Source: Punica granatum
Lineage: Eukaryota; Streptophyta; Magnoliopsida; Myrtales; Lythraceae
Direction: 5' to 3'
Length of the DNA: 64,000 nucleotides
Assembly: GCF_007655135.1 (NCBI RefSeq)
Contig: NC_045128.1
Location: 17,996,230-18,060,229, forward strand
Shown: positions 34,140 through 46,617 of the stretch, in pieces
Layout of the letters: every line of letters begins with the position of its first letter
Numbering within the stretch: the stretch's first letter is position 1
Translations under genes and position numbers: made by a program
Notes under the pieces: generated by a model
Databases searched by the model: none
The model's input: the letters and a program-made list of their open reading frames with translations, nothing else
What the model was told of the DNA's origin: nothing

Positions 34140-36980
34140 AATATTATTCGGCCTAGGGATCAGGCTCGACCCGCATGGCAAACAGGTGCGGAAATATAAC
34201 ACGCAACATGTTAATAACAGACAAAGTGTTTGTTATTGTCGTGTTTACGTGAATTAACAGATTATTAACCCAGGGGTGTTTTTGCAAGCAAATGCCATAT
34301 GTTAAACAATCAAACATGTGCCAACGTTTTAGCATTCGGCTTTGTTTTGAGAACTTGACAAAAAGAGTCAAATCTCAAGTGTGTGGATTTCTTTTACAGT
34401 TGTTCTGTATTGTGACACTGAATTACCACTGAATTAACCAAACTCGTGTTTTGACTCTAGATTTGGAATCTAGAATTCCTCCTAATCAGTATCTAGTGTT
34501 TGGTTAGGTCGAGTGAAAGGTTAATCAGCATTTCGCATGTTTTCTGACAGAGATAACCGTTCTAGTTACCCGAGTCTATGTTAGGATAACAGAAACTCAT
34601 CAGTTAGATAAGAAAAAGCTATGCAGATGAACCTGCACCTGAACAGGTAGCCCATTCTTATCCCATACTGTAGTGTTTCTGTCATGCTAACCCTAAGGGT
34701 GTCGCTGAATTGTGAAAAGACGATTTTGCTCTTTATTTGAAAATTGTTTTCAGAAAAGGGGGAAACATCGCAGTGCGGGCCACCTCGGCCTGTAGCCGGT
34801 GTCAACCAAATCCCTGGATCGTCCAGGGTTGTGCAAGAACCTCGAAAAAGCCAAAGAACCGGTCGATCTGCCCGGAAGTGATCTAGAAAGATCTTCTGTA
34901 TCTTGACCTGAGTTACCTAGAATCAGGTAGAAACTCAAGTTGAGACATAGAAGCCCTTTTCAGACGTCCATGCTACGTCGGACCGCGTGTTTCGGGTTTT
35001 GAAATTGATAAGTTTGAAAAGGGCACCAACGTCATTTGACAACTCGTCGACGCGAGTTATCAGTTAATGGCCAATTCGTGTAAACTTTATCAGTGTGAAG
35101 TGGGTTTAATCATGTGAGCGTCCCGATTAACCCGTTCGTGAAATTAATGCTTAAGGGTTGTGCCGAATGCATTAATTGTGGAAATGATTCGTGATTCGGC
35201 AACCAAGACAGGTCAAGAAAGACCGAGGATGATTCGGCCAACAATGGCCGGAACACCTTTTGGTCCTAATAGGCCCGAAAGGGTCTCCGAATTACGAATC
35301 CATGCAAAGTTTGGTTTGGAAAGACATTTCATGTGAGATTGCGACAATAATGTAAATTGCAAATTACACGAAAGCCGAGAACGGACTCAAAACGGGAAGA
35401 GGAAGCCTCATACAACCCGTACGAGTCTAAGAGGCTCTCGGTTATTTCTCCTAGGAGATAGCCGAGAGGTCCCATGGCCCGAATGGGGTTCCACGAGGTT
35501 TCCCCGTCTCGTTTCGAATCATTTCTCGCATGCTTAAATGACAAACATGATAAATGACACGATTAAACGAAAGTCGGTATTGCCATGATTTGAATAACGC
35601 ATCCGAACATGCAAACATGCGCAAACAAGTTATTTAAGGAATCGATAAAACAATACCGACTTCATGCACGTGAGAAAATACGATGAAACTCGGGAATCGA
35701 ACTTGGATCGGGTCAAGAAGATCGTTCCTTGCCCGAGAGGAGCAAGAGAGCATTCGGTCACCTCCCTCAGAGGGAAACTCGTGAGCTCTTTGCCTTTCCC
35801 GGGTCGGGATGTTCTTCTCGACTACGATCCAAGTGTTTCCCAACATGCTAGCATATAAATCGAGGATAAATATGCATGGTATAACATGGAAAGTGCATAA
35901 AGATTAAAACTTGGAAATAAAACATACATAAAACCCCTTATAACTCCATAAACGCAATGAGAATGTAAAAGTCCTAGCTCCTCTAAGTCGGGAATGGCCA
36001 TACCTAGTCCCGGGATGCGGGATGGGACCTTCAAGAGTCGGGTTGGACCGTTGATGGCTCGGTTTTGGGCTGTTTTCCGTTGAACAGACCCGAATGGCAT
36101 CAAACAGACCCGGCTGAAATATTGGACCGACCCGACTTGCACAAGTCGGGTCGGACGTCGCCACGGAGGCTCCCGATGGAATTTTGAGGCAAGGTCAGCG
36201 GCTCCTGACTCCTAACTGACCCCCGGAGGTGACTGTGGTGGTCGTTTGGTCCCAGAGTTATCGGGTCGACCCGTACAGCCCTGCAAAGATCACGGAAAAC
36301 AGAGTACGTCTGGAAATTCGGACCCGTCTGGCACCAGTCGGGTCGGACGTCGCCACGGAGGCTCCCGATGGAATTTTGAGGCAAGGTCAGCGGCTCCTGA
36401 CTCCTAACGGACCCCCGGAGGTGGCTGTGGTGGTCGTTTTCCGAAAAGAGTCTTGGATCGACCCGATCTGCAAGAAAACCGCACAAACAGTCAGAAATTT
36501 CGACCCGACTGGGCAGTCGGGCTGTTTCTTCTTCCTGGGGTTAAACCGACGGGTTTTTCTTGGATTTCTTGACTCCTTGACACCCTAGGGTTGTGTGGGG
36601 AGGTGTTTGATGGGTTTTGGTAGCTCAAACCGACTTGGAAAGGCTTGAAACCCGGTTTGACATTTTTTACCCGAGAAGGACCAAATCTGTCCAGATTTTG
36701 TTCAAGGCTGGTTCTATGGCTTAGAGGCTTCAAACTTAAAATCTAAGTTCAGAAATGGATAGAGGGGCTCGAAAACCTGTGGGATATGAAGTTTGGTAAA
36801 GTTTGGATTCAAGCCGGGATGGATTCCGACTTAAGACTTTGCCCGGTTTTGCTTGGTTTTGCTTGCTGGAAATGGCTGAAGCTTGCTGCGGTTTGCTATG
36901 GAGTTTGAGAGCTTTTGAAGAGTGAGAAATGCTAGAGAGAGAGTGCTTGAAGGTGTATCCTTAAGTTAATGACTTAGAAA

Positions 36981-36990
36981 GTATATATAG
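36981..36990 (-). promoter_or_regulatory. Candidate TATA box of the B 3' LTR
   Basis: CTATATATAC on the minus strand, followed by a CTCTCTCTC stretch near 36940. Confidence 0.45.
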
Positions 36991-38611
36991 GCTATGCTTA
37001 AGTGCAATTAAGTGTGAAAAGTGCAATTAAGGGGCATGGATTAGGAGATCCGAATTTGTTTAATGAAGGAAGAAGATATTCTTGCAAGTGGCATTGATGG
37101 AGAAGAGATAAAACATTAATGAGCATTGATGGGGAGTTGGAGTGTAAGAATGAAACACTTAGATATTTTAGGGGATAAGTGTGCAAGTTGTCTTCTTATC
37201 TTCATGGAGATGAAGAAGACAAAGGAGAGGACACCTAGGGCAAGGATGGGGCGGCTAGGCCTAATCCGTGGGTCCTACGGCCGAAGATGAGAAACCGGGA
37301 GAAAGCTCGGGTCTCGATTGGTCGTGCATTCGAAGTTCGTGGTTCAAATTGAACGCTGAATTGTCGACATGCGCGAGAAAACGGGTTTAATGAGCCCGAG
37401 ATTGGCATTTTTCATGGAGAAATGCCCCGGAAGCGTACGAGGCTCGAAAGCCGATTTTGCTCATTGCAGGTGACCAGAGCGAAGTTGTCCGCTTCTGACA
37501 GCATATCTTGTGTCTGCATCTCACGTTGGTCATTTTGACATAAATTGTCAGACAACGTGAACAATTATCCCTTAAGCCGGTAATGCTAACGTGGGGCCGG
37601 AGACGTCCTAGGAGGCCGAAACTGATTTCTCAGTATGATTTCTGAGTTGCTTGGGCACTCCGGAGATTACTGTAATCTCTGTTTGCTGAGATTGGGCCTC
37701 TAAGGATATGAAAAGTGCATCTGAGACCCTTAAAGCACTGCTCGAGGGGTCTAGATGAGTTGTGTGATTCATTCCGACAATTCCACATTGAGCCTTGAGA
37801 AGGCTAGCATTGTGTAAGGTAAGCATCCGGCGTCAAGTTTCCCCAAAGAGGACCTCCGGATATGGATTTTCACTGAAAATGGCCTTTTGTGCCCCTCGGA
37901 GGTTACTCGGGAAACCGTGAAGGGTTTTGCTGTCTGTTTTGCCCAATTGCGAATGTCCGCTGGAGTTTTCAGGGCAATGTAGTGTGAACTTCGTTTGCCG
38001 TAATTCCATCAGACCAGTCTCCGGTTACGCTCTTCCGAAGAAGGGTATGCCCGTTTTGTCATTCGGAAGTCATTCAGAGTGTCTGTATGGCTTCTAAAAG
38101 ACAATATGAAGCATTGCTCGTGCTCTGTATGATTGAGGGGCATGGCCGCATCTGATATTTGGAATTAACTTTCCTTCGAGAAACCGGCATTTTTGGACTT
38201 CCACTGAAAAGTTGTCTGTATATAGAAAGTTGTTCTGTATAGAGCAGATGATTTGCAAAATGCCTTTGGGGACACTTTTCATCTGTTTGGCATTGGAGTG
38301 GATTTTTGGGGTCCAATATTGGCTGTCTTCCGATGATCGAGCGAACTATCGGAAAATAGAACTGTCCGTGTGATATACTGAAAATGCCGGTTTTGGATAT
38401 TGCTGAGCTCTCTAGTCACTCTATTACCCTTTGGTGACCCCTGGAGTCCTTTTGTCATATGCATGTGTCATTTGCCCGTTTTTGCCGACTTGAGGATGAA
38501 TAGTGATTTTCTGCTCTGTTAAGTCGTTTTTTTTGTATTCTGCTCAGGTTGTGGCTTGGATCATTGCTGATATCATCGTTTGGAAAGGTGAGCCAAAATG
38601 GGGTGCTGACA

Positions 38612-38625
38612 GCTTGCCCCTCTTT
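38612..38625 (-). promoter_or_regulatory. Polypurine tract of element B
   Basis: AAAGAGGGGCAAGC on the minus strand abuts the 3' LTR, identical to those of A and E. Confidence 0.85.
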
Positions 38626-38817
38626 GACTGCATGCTCGAGTAGAGGATGCAGCCAAAGACTTCAGAAGCGCCCCAATTTGATAGCAATGATTGACATGGA
38701 ATTTCCGATAACAGTCTTCTCCCTCTTACTTTGGATATGTGGGGATGTTATACCTGATGCAGAAATGTAAAACTCAGGATGAACCTGAGGGGATGGACCC
38801 CTAAACAGATAAGTAGT

Positions 38818-39665
38818 CGTGACGTACCCGAAGTGCAGGAAAGTAGTCGGGACGTACCCGAAATGCGGGAGAAGTAGTCGGGACGTACCCGAAATGCGGA
38901 GAAGTAGTCGGGACGTACCCGAAATGCGGAGAAGTAGTCGGGACGTACCCGAAGTGCCGGAAAGTAGTCGGGACGTACCCAAAGTGCAGGAAAGTAGTCG
39001 GGACGTACCCGAAGTGCAGGAAAGTAGTCGGGACGTACCCGAAGTGCAGGAAAGTAGTCGGGACGTACCCGAAGTGCAGAAAAAGTAGTCGGGACGTACC
39101 CGAAGTGCAGGAAGGTAGTCGGGACGTACCCGAAATGCAGGAAGGTAGTCGGGACGTACCCGAAATGCAGAAGGTAGTCGGGACGTACCCGAAATGCAGA
39201 AAGGTAGTCGGGACGTACCCGAAGGGTTTGCAATATGCACGGGGCGCATACCCAATGGACTTGCGGGGTGCGGGGCGTGTTGCCCGGCGGGTTTGCAAGG
39301 TGCGGGGTGTTTTGCCTGGCGGTTTGCATGGTGCAGAAAAGTAGTCGGGACGTACCCGAAATGCGAAAAAGTAGTCGGGACGTACCCGAAGTGCGGAAAA
39401 TAGTCGGGACGTACCCGAAATGCAGAAAAGTAGTCGGGACGTACCCGAAATGCAGGAAAAGTAGTCGGGACGTACCCGAAGTGAGTAAAAAAGTCGGGAC
39501 GTACCCGAAATGCAGAAAAGTAGTCCGGACGTACCCGAAGTGCGGAAAATAGTCGGGACGTACCCGAAATGCAGAAAAGTAGTCGGGACGTACCCGAAAT
39601 GCGGAAAAGTAGTCGGGACGTACCCGAAATGCGGAAAAGTAGTCGGGACGTACCCGAAATGCAGG
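38818..39665 (-). repeat. 30-31-bp tandem array in element B, 25 copies
   Basis: The plus-strand unit is GTAGTCGGGACGTACCCGAA followed by a short variable part (ATGCGGAAAA or AGTGCAGGAAA). There are 14 copies, then about 105 bases of G-rich, TTTGCA-containing DNA (39231-39335), then 11 copies. TCGGG and CCCGA form a 5-bp stem in every unit. Minus-strand ORFs of up to 360 codons repeating FGYVPTTF are artefacts of the period. Confidence 0.93.
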
Positions 39666-41040
39666 AAAGTAAATTGCATGGGATGCATTGCAAAAAGTAA
39701 ATGCAAACGTTGGGGAGTTGCGTGAGGTGTGGAAGGAATCATTGTGCTTCCTCCGTCACTGAGCTTGTCCGTGTTGCAATCGATGTAGTGGCAGAATGTT
39801 TCATTGTTTGCCAACTGATTGCGATGCAACTGAGTGCCTGGAGCGCTGCTCTGAAGATTCTCCTCTTGGGTTGAGATTGTCACCCGTCACATGAAGTAGA
39901 GATGAATCGATCTTGGGGAGATATCTTCCAAGGAGCGTTGATTTGTCGGAGGCAAGCGTTGATGCTGGGACGAAGTCATTTCACTGAAGCCTTACCTCTG
40001 TGGCAGTGATGTGTTTGATCTGCCGAAAGCCGGGCTCACCGCTAGGCGGTTACCTATTGGGCTGCCGGAAACCGACTTTGCTGCTGAGGAATGATTGTGC
40101 TTTGTCGGAGGCCAGCTTTGTTGCTTGGGCGGTCATGCTTTGACCTGCAAGAAGTTCGCCAAAAGTCGGCGTCTTGTATTGCGAGACTCGAGCTCTAAGA
40201 CAGAGCGCCTACGTATCCCGTGGAACTAGGAATCAGAGTCTGTCGTAGTTCATGCTGTTTGCAGTACCTGTGATCCTGACATTACTAGTAAATTATGTTA
40301 GAAATACTAACAAGTAATGGACACAGGTAAGCATGAAAATGTTGTTGCGACACGCAGATCTTCAGTTTTGGGTCACCTAAACAACCCATGAATATTTTTG
40401 CTTTGACAGTATAAGTAGGTCCCGTTCTCGGAGGCCTAGATGCGAGGCCTCCAGGGGCTCCCGTTAGCTATGTATTGGGCATATCGAGACTTCCCCGACG
40501 ATGCCCTAGCAATTCTATCGTTTGTTCGACGCGCCCGTCGGCTTTGAACCCTTCTCAATAGGGTACAGTAGGGCGGCTGCATTTGCAACCCGCTTGGGGA
40601 TTTCTATTCAGATTTGGTCAGACTCGGTCTGACCATTTCCAAAGCGTTATGACTAGACTCTCGGAGAGGAATGTCTGGGATTTTGGCTCTGTGATAGCCT
40701 GTTGAAGGGTGGCTGTGACCCATTCGGAGTTATGCAAAGACAAAGTGAAAAGAGAAAGCTTGGGAAGCACGTTGCCCGCAGGCTAAAAGGATACACGGGT
40801 TCACGCCTGCAATGAGATGTACCCCCATTTTTCTTCGTCCTTCTGTTGTGTAGGTTGTACTGAACTGCTTGGACGGCGTATTCAGTTACCCACTGTGCTT
40901 GAGGAAGGTTCCCTCTTGGACGGTTGAATGGTATTGGAGAGCCGATCGGGGATCGTGTTGGAATAGATAAACTGGCCACTTCCCTTGGGGATCCCTTGTC
41001 CACACGATGTGTGAGAGACTAGGGGGCAATTTTATTTATC
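39666..41040 (-). other. Interior of element B, non-coding
   Basis: No credible ORF. The segment 40500-40640 is an imperfect inverted copy of 42475-42690. The segment 40650-41010 matches the reverse complement of element A 54670-55010, so it is a conserved part of the non-autonomous family. Confidence 0.5.
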
Positions 41041-41052
41041 TCTCGTTTTGCT

Positions 41053-41216
41053 CTCCTTTTGCTACGGTCACCCACCTCGGGGCCGCACCTCTCAACCTAA
41101 AGGGGAAGAGCTCTCCTTTTGCCACGACCGCCCCAAAGGGTTTTCGGTCGTGCCTCTCTTTTACCCTAGCTTTTGCCTAGGTCGCCCCAAAAAGGGGTTT
41201 TCGACCTAGCGGGTTC
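41053..41216 (-). other. Three stem-loop modules with GCAAAAG tails (element B)
   Basis: Plus-strand positions: HP4 TACGG 41063-41067 with CCGCA 41083-41087; HP2 CACGACCG 41123-41130 with CGGTCGTG 41145-41152, a perfect 8-bp stem; HP1 CTAGGTCG 41177-41184 with CGACCTAG 41202-41209 and inner CCCC-AAAAA-GGGG. They correspond to modules 4, 2 and 1 of elements C and E. Confidence 0.65.
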
Positions 41217-42947
41217 GATTCTTTTATCTCTCGAGTTTGCAAGGGCGAAGGGTTCGAAGGATTCAACCTCCAAATGCATTGTTTTCTGTCTCCGTCGAGG
41301 AGTTGTGTCTGCTGCTCCCCTTTTGTCGGGGTTTGTTGATTTCTCAGGATTGGCGGCGTCGGAGTTTTAAATCTCGGCGGTGCCTTGTTTTGTTCATTGG
41401 CAGGTTTTTCCTGCATCTTTTCTCTCTCTTTTCATTGGCGGGTTTTTCCCGCTTCTTTTCGCTCTGTTTTTTTTTTCCTTGCAGCTGGGGTATGTTTTGT
41501 GCCCCGTGTCTTTGTTTGAAACTCCTCGACTTTGTATCGCCGAGGCCACTTTGGTGTGCTTCGCCTCGTGGAGACTCATTATGTGTTGCTAGCCCTATTT
41601 TGTGAGGACCGGCTTTCTTGGAAGTTTGACTCCCGTGCACTCGAAAGTTGAACTTCGTGTCATTTTCCCTTGCAATCTCTTCAGGTGAATTCCCCTATTG
41701 TCTAGAAGGAAAATACAAATTTGCCCTAGGGAATCAGTGGCCGGAGTTGTCTTGATGCTTGTTGTGGAGGAGGCCTGGACTTAATGTAAATGACCAGGAG
41801 CGTTCCAACGTCACTTGCTGGAGTGACCCACGATGGCGACCTCGGGGCGAACTTCAACCAGGGAGGCCCAGTGTACGTCGCTTGTCGAGGTTGTGTTGGC
41901 GCGAACTTCAACCGGGGATGCCCCAGTGTACGTCGCTTGGAAAAGTTGTGCTAGTGCGAACTTCAACCGGGGATGCCCCAGTGTACGTCGCTTGGAAATG
42001 CTTTTCGCGGGTGGATGATGTCCGAGGTGGTCTCGGTGCAAGCGTTGAACGCGAATGCTCTGGTCTTTTATCGTCGATGTGACTCGTGGTGGGCGGTTTG
42101 TGCAACTGTCGCCCCTGGCCGTCTCATGTCGTCAATGTCAACTGAAATCGTTGCGTTGATGGCATAAGGCTCGCTCAGTTGTTTTTGTCTTTAGCTTTGT
42201 AGGGGGTACCTCCGTGCCGAGCCCCTTCCCTGTCAAAGTATAAGGGATGAGGCTCGAGAGGAGTTCTCGGAAAGGCGTGAGCCTGTGCATCATTCTTCGC
42301 CTGTGACCGGCGTGTCCCTGTAAAAGATGACAAAGAAGATAGTGTGTTAGGCGATTGTGCGGTGGAGTATGCGGTAAGAAATATGGGGTGGACCCATGGG
42401 AAAATCCCTTTTGTCCCGCACACGACCCATGGGGTGTCGCGTGTGGATGACATTTGTTTCCGGGAATGTAGTCATCACCACTCTGGAGTGGTTAGACCAT
42501 GACTGAGGTCACATAAGCATGTTTTCCCTAATTGCGAGTAGGCATGCGCAGCCGTCCTAGGGAAGGCTCGAGAAGCCGAGTCCCACGAGGATAGGTGAGT
42601 CGAACAGGTCCAAGTGAACTGATAGGGCGTCTTCGAGACTGTCCTAATGCTCCATTGAAGGATTTGTTCATGTCGGGAGCCCATTTGTGGGAATGCATTT
42701 GAATGAAAGCAACAGAGAGTTTAAAAAAAACTGCGCGTGTTGTCCCAGTGTTTAATCGGTGATCACAACGGAGGTGGATGAGATCCATTCTTTGATCGGA
42801 GGCATGACCGTGCTGGTCTGCGATGGAGAGTTGGGTCATGCTCTGTTTGTGGAGCTGTCACTTTCTGTCTTTGCAGTGGAAAGATTAGACTTGCTCCTTG
42901 AAGTATCGCTTGGATGAATTTGTATCCAAGTCGATTTTGGATTTCAG
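41217..42947 (-). other. Interior of element B, with paired T5-loop hairpins
   Basis: Two neighbouring hairpins lie at 41400-41414 (GCAGG-TTTTT-CCTGC) and 41438-41452 (GCGGG-TTTTT-CCCGC). An antisense-only ORF-like stretch (plus strand, about 41173-41605) is similar to one in element A, but I do not call it a gene. At about 41850-42000 a short segment of some 60 bases, CGAACTTCAACCGGGGATGC and flanks, is repeated three times. The segment 42475-42690 is one arm of the inverted pair. Confidence 0.5.
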
Positions 42948-43085
42948 ATGAGCCTGAAAGCAGTAAATGCGAGGCGTCAAAACCTGAAAGCAGTAAATGC
43001 GGGGCCGAAGCCCAAAAGCAGTAAATGCTGGGCCGAGGCCCGAAAGCAGTAAATGCAGAACTGAGGTCCGATGTAGTAAATGCAT
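42948..43085 (-). repeat. Five short tandem repeats resembling the 76-bp array of element A
   Basis: The plus-strand unit is GAAAGCAGTAAATGCGGGGC plus a few bases, with GGGCC/GGCCC pairs. On the minus strand it reads as a GGGC-rich block followed by CATTTACTGCTTTC, the same phrase that element A has amplified about 28 times at 56511-58640. Confidence 0.7.
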
Positions 43086-43689
43086 GCTCGATAGGAAAAT
43101 GCAAGAGATGTAAGAGCAAAGGTCAATGCTGAGGAATAGCGCAAGGTGCTGCAATGTAGTGACGCCGATTTGCTTGCGGTATTGCTCTATGGAGCAGGGA
43201 TGGGGACTTAGTGTTGAAATCCCAAGGAGCTGGATGGATGAGAGACGTTTGTTGTCTCAATTGTGGTCGCTTAGTATTCAGGCTGTCTTCTTGTTGAGAA
43301 TTTCCTGCAATGGGAAAAGAAAACAATGAAGGAGCATGAACCGTTCAGCATTTCAATGCAAGAGTGTAGGGAAGCGAACTGGCCTGGTAGGTGTCGTGCG
43401 AGCACACCGAGAGACATGCATTGATACGTTGAGCAGGCATGTATGAGTTGGTGTGAACATACTTGGACATGTGTGAGGCGCGCTCGATCGCTGGTAGATG
43501 CGCTGGGTCACGCGGAGGGACGTGTGTCCGATCACGCAGTGACACTCTCTGTTAGGAAGAAGTTAGTGTTAGTTAACTTCGCCTGGGAAGGTTGATTGGC
43601 CCTCGGGCCACAGTTCGTCTTGCTGTGGAGGAAGGGTGAAGGCCGCGAGTGGCCTGCCCGCTAAAGTGGGCACGACCCGCCTATCGTGC
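43086..43689 (-). other. Interior of element B, no gene seen
   Basis: This matches the reverse strand of element A around 52590-53060 in patches, including the stretch around 43345-43545 against 52740-52915. No coding evidence. Confidence 0.4.
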
Positions 43690-44131
43690 GGGGTGGGTGG
43701 TCGGGCTGGACGGCCTCTGGTCATAGCACGTCTCGCCATGGAGAGGTGAAGACCGCAAGTGGTCTACCCGCGAAGGTTAGCACAACTCACATGTCGTACG
43801 GGGTGGGTGGCCGGGCTGGACGGCCTCTGGTCATAGCACGTCTCGCCATGGAGAGGTGAAGACCGCAAGTGGTCTACCCGCGAAGGTTAGCACAACTCAC
43901 ATGTCGTACAGGGTGGGTGGCCGGGCTGGACGGCCTCTGGTCATAGCACGTCTCGCCATGGAGAGGTGAAGACCGCAAGTGGTCTACCCGCGAAGGTTAG
44001 CACAACTCACATGTCGTACGGGGTGGGTGGCCGGGCTGGACGGCCTCTGGTCATAGCACGTCTCGCCATGGAGAGGTGAAGACCGCAAGTGGTCTACCCG
44101 CGAAGGTTAGCACAACTCACATGTCGTACGG
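43690..44131 (-). repeat. 110-bp tandem array in element B, four near-identical copies
   Basis: The phrase TCATAGCACGTCTCGCCATG recurs at 43721, 43831, 43941 and 44051, exactly 110 bases apart. Copies differ by only a base or two after the first. Element A has only one diverged copy (about 52590-52660), so the amplification is specific to B and recent. Confidence 0.93.
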
Positions 44132-44808
44132 GACATGGTAGTTGCTGTGCAAACATCGGATGCAGGCAATGTATGAGTTTTCAAAAGCTAATGTCGTTGC
44201 ATTGATTTGATTCAAGTTCCCAGATTTATGAAGATGGTTCATTTGAAAAAGGGAACTTAAGCAATAAACCAATGCAATGTCCTAGTTTATTTGAAAACAT
44301 GCATGCAAGTGCAGAAAGAATAAATTATAATTGTATCTGTTACAATGTACATCGCTCATTATAGAAAACAACAAAAGGCCCGCCTAAAATAAAAACTACG
44401 AGCCGACTCAAAGACTCAACTTTTGGGTCGGTTGACGACATGAAGGCAATTTTGGTCCAGCATGACGGTCCATGTTTATGCAAGGTTTAGGTGCTACCGG
44501 GATAGCAACTAACTAAGGATGGGGGCTCCCGACTTAAGGGTATCAATTCCTTGAAATCGGGCGGGATTCTTTTCAAGGCCTAAGCGATAGTCGAACCGCG
44601 CGCCGTACCCCTACTTCGAACCCCTGTCTAACCTAGCTTCCTAGATTGCCGCTCGTGGGATTTCACGCGTGGTACCTAAATCCACTAGAATGATGCAATG
44701 CAAGTGCAGAAAGTAAAGGTGTATAAAGTAGATAAGCGGAAAATTGCAGGAAGCGGTAAATGAACATGCAAGCAAGCAAACGGGATCGAGCCCGAACCCA
44801 CTAAGTAT
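44132..44808 (-). other. Leader of element B
   Basis: On the minus strand it corresponds to the D leader (12358-12947), including the part around 12703-12900, and to part of the ORF1-gag spacer. It is non-coding and probably retained for cis functions. Confidence 0.55.
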
Positions 44809-44827
44809 GTCCCTAGTGGAGTCGCCA
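44809..44827 (-). promoter_or_regulatory. Primer-binding site of element B
   Basis: TGGCGACTCCACTAGGGAC on the minus strand, three bases from the 5' LTR. It differs from D and A at one position (TAGGG against TGGGG). Confidence 0.8.
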
Positions 44828-45084
44828 AGCTGTACGGACCCGAATGTGGACTCTCGTCGGGGCCCGCATTGCGCGCTTTTGGATTGCGCGGCTTGAGAGT
44901 GTCCACCTTCCCGTGGGGACGCGTGACGGACACGCGTGAGAGAAGGAGTCGCCACTTATCATTTTACGACCTGAAGGTCGAGGGCGGATAAGTTACCCGG
45001 GGTCTAGGGGTATGGAACACCTAGTTGTTGTTAAGGCATTGGTCTGTGCGGAACCGGAAAGTCCGTGTTCGGGGGTTCATGTTA

Positions 45085-45107
45085 CGTGCGGGCCTATATC
45101 CCGCACG
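45085..45107 (-). other. Conserved LTR hairpin (B 5' LTR)
   Basis: CGTGCGGG / CCCGCACG, perfect stem. Confidence 0.6.
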
Positions 45108-45593
45108 CCCTTTCGGTACTCTGGTTTGCTAGGCTTGCATGTTTTATTATTTACCGCGTGGATTAAGTTGCGCTCAGCTCGCACGTTTTGACACCGTAAA
45201 CTAGATCAATTAAACGATGTCGGTTGAGAAGCTGAGAGAGAAGTAAACCCGTGTGTCGGGGAATTGGTTCACAATCTTGCGTTACAGTTCATCGAACAAT
45301 GGAGGTTCAATCCCTGCGTGAACCAGAACCGCGAGTTCTTGGATTTACTTGTATCTGGGCAAGCATTAGACCGATTCGATTAATTTGACTCTCGGACCGT
45401 TCGCTCACCGACTGGAATTCTTACAGAATAAATGTACCAAATAGAATCCTTACAATGCTCTCAAAACAATAAATACAAATTACAAAAGGGTCGAATTCCA
45501 GTCGTTTCGCGTTCAGTTATTATTCCACTCTAACTCACCGTGAGTTTAGGGAAAAGACCGAAGAACTGAAATTCAATGGACGCTCTCACTGAA

Positions 45594-45665
45594 TAGGGCG
45601 TTGGACCCTGTGAGTGTTGATTAGGGCGTTGGACCCTGTGATCGATGATTAGGGTGTTGAACCCT
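45594..45665 (-). other. Three TCCAACG-loop hairpins (B 5' LTR)
   Basis: Same series as 34069-34139 and 19853-19923. Confidence 0.5.
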
Positions 45666-46617
45666 AATATTATTCGGCCTAGGGATCAGGCTCGACCCGC
45701 ATGGCAAACAAGTGCGGAAAGATAACACGCAACATGTTAATAACAGACAAAGTGTTTGTTATTGTCGTGTTTACGTGAATTGACAGATTATTAACCCAGG
45801 GGTGTTTTTGCAAGCAAATGCCATATGTTAAACAATCAAACATGTGCCAACGTTTTAGTATTCGGCTTTGTTTTGAGAACTTGACAAAAAGAGTCAAATC
45901 TCAAGTGTGTGGATTTCTTTTACAGTTGTTCTGTATTGTGACACTGAATTACCACTGAATTAACCAAACTCGTGTTTTGACTCTAGATTTGGAATCTAGA
46001 ATTCCTCCTAACCATTATCTAGTGTTTGGTTAGGTCGAGTGAAAGGTTAATCAGCATTTCGCATGTTTTCTGACAGAGATAACCGTTCTAGTTACCCGAG
46101 TCTATGTTAGGATAACAGAAACTCATCAGTTAGATAAGAAAAGGCTATGCAGATGAACCTGCACCTGAACAGGTAGCCCATTCTTATCCCGTACTGTAGT
46201 GTTTCTGTCATGCTAACCCTAAGGGTGTCGCTGAATTGTGAAAAGACGATTTTGCCCTTTATTTGAAAATTGTTTTCAGAAAAGGGGGAAACATCGCAGT
46301 ACGGGCCACCTCGGCCTGTAGCCGGTGTCAACCAAATCCCTGGATCGTCCAGGGTTGTGCAAGAACCCCGAAAAAGCCAAAGAACCGGTCGATCTGCCCG
46401 GAAGTGATGTAGAAAGATCTTCTGTATCTTGACCTGAGTTACCTGGAATCAGGTAAAAACTCAAGTTGAGACACAGAAGCCCTTTTCAGACGTCCATTCT
46501 ACATCGGACCGCGTGTTTCGGGTTTTGAAATTGATAAGTTTGAAAAGGGCACCAACGTCATTTGACAACTCGTCGACGCGAGTTATCAGTTAATGGCCAA
46601 TTCGTGTAAACTTTATC

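Larger units (their letters stand above)
33304..38611 (-). repeat. 3' LTR of element B (family 2)
   Basis: On the minus strand it runs TGTCAGCACCCC (38611) to GGGTCCGTACA (33304), 5308 bp. It is the same family as the solo LTR. Against the 5' LTR of B I count about 25 differences in its last 430 bases and about 25 in the next 1360, so the divergence is uneven. Confidence 0.93.

Noticed and set aside
38818..39665. CRISPR array
   Set aside because: The repeats are contiguous with no unique spacers, no cas genes are present, and the context is a plant retrotransposon.
38801..39883. Minus-strand ORF of 360 codons repeating FGYVPTTF
   Set aside because: Translation of the 30-31-bp array of element B; two other frames are open as well.
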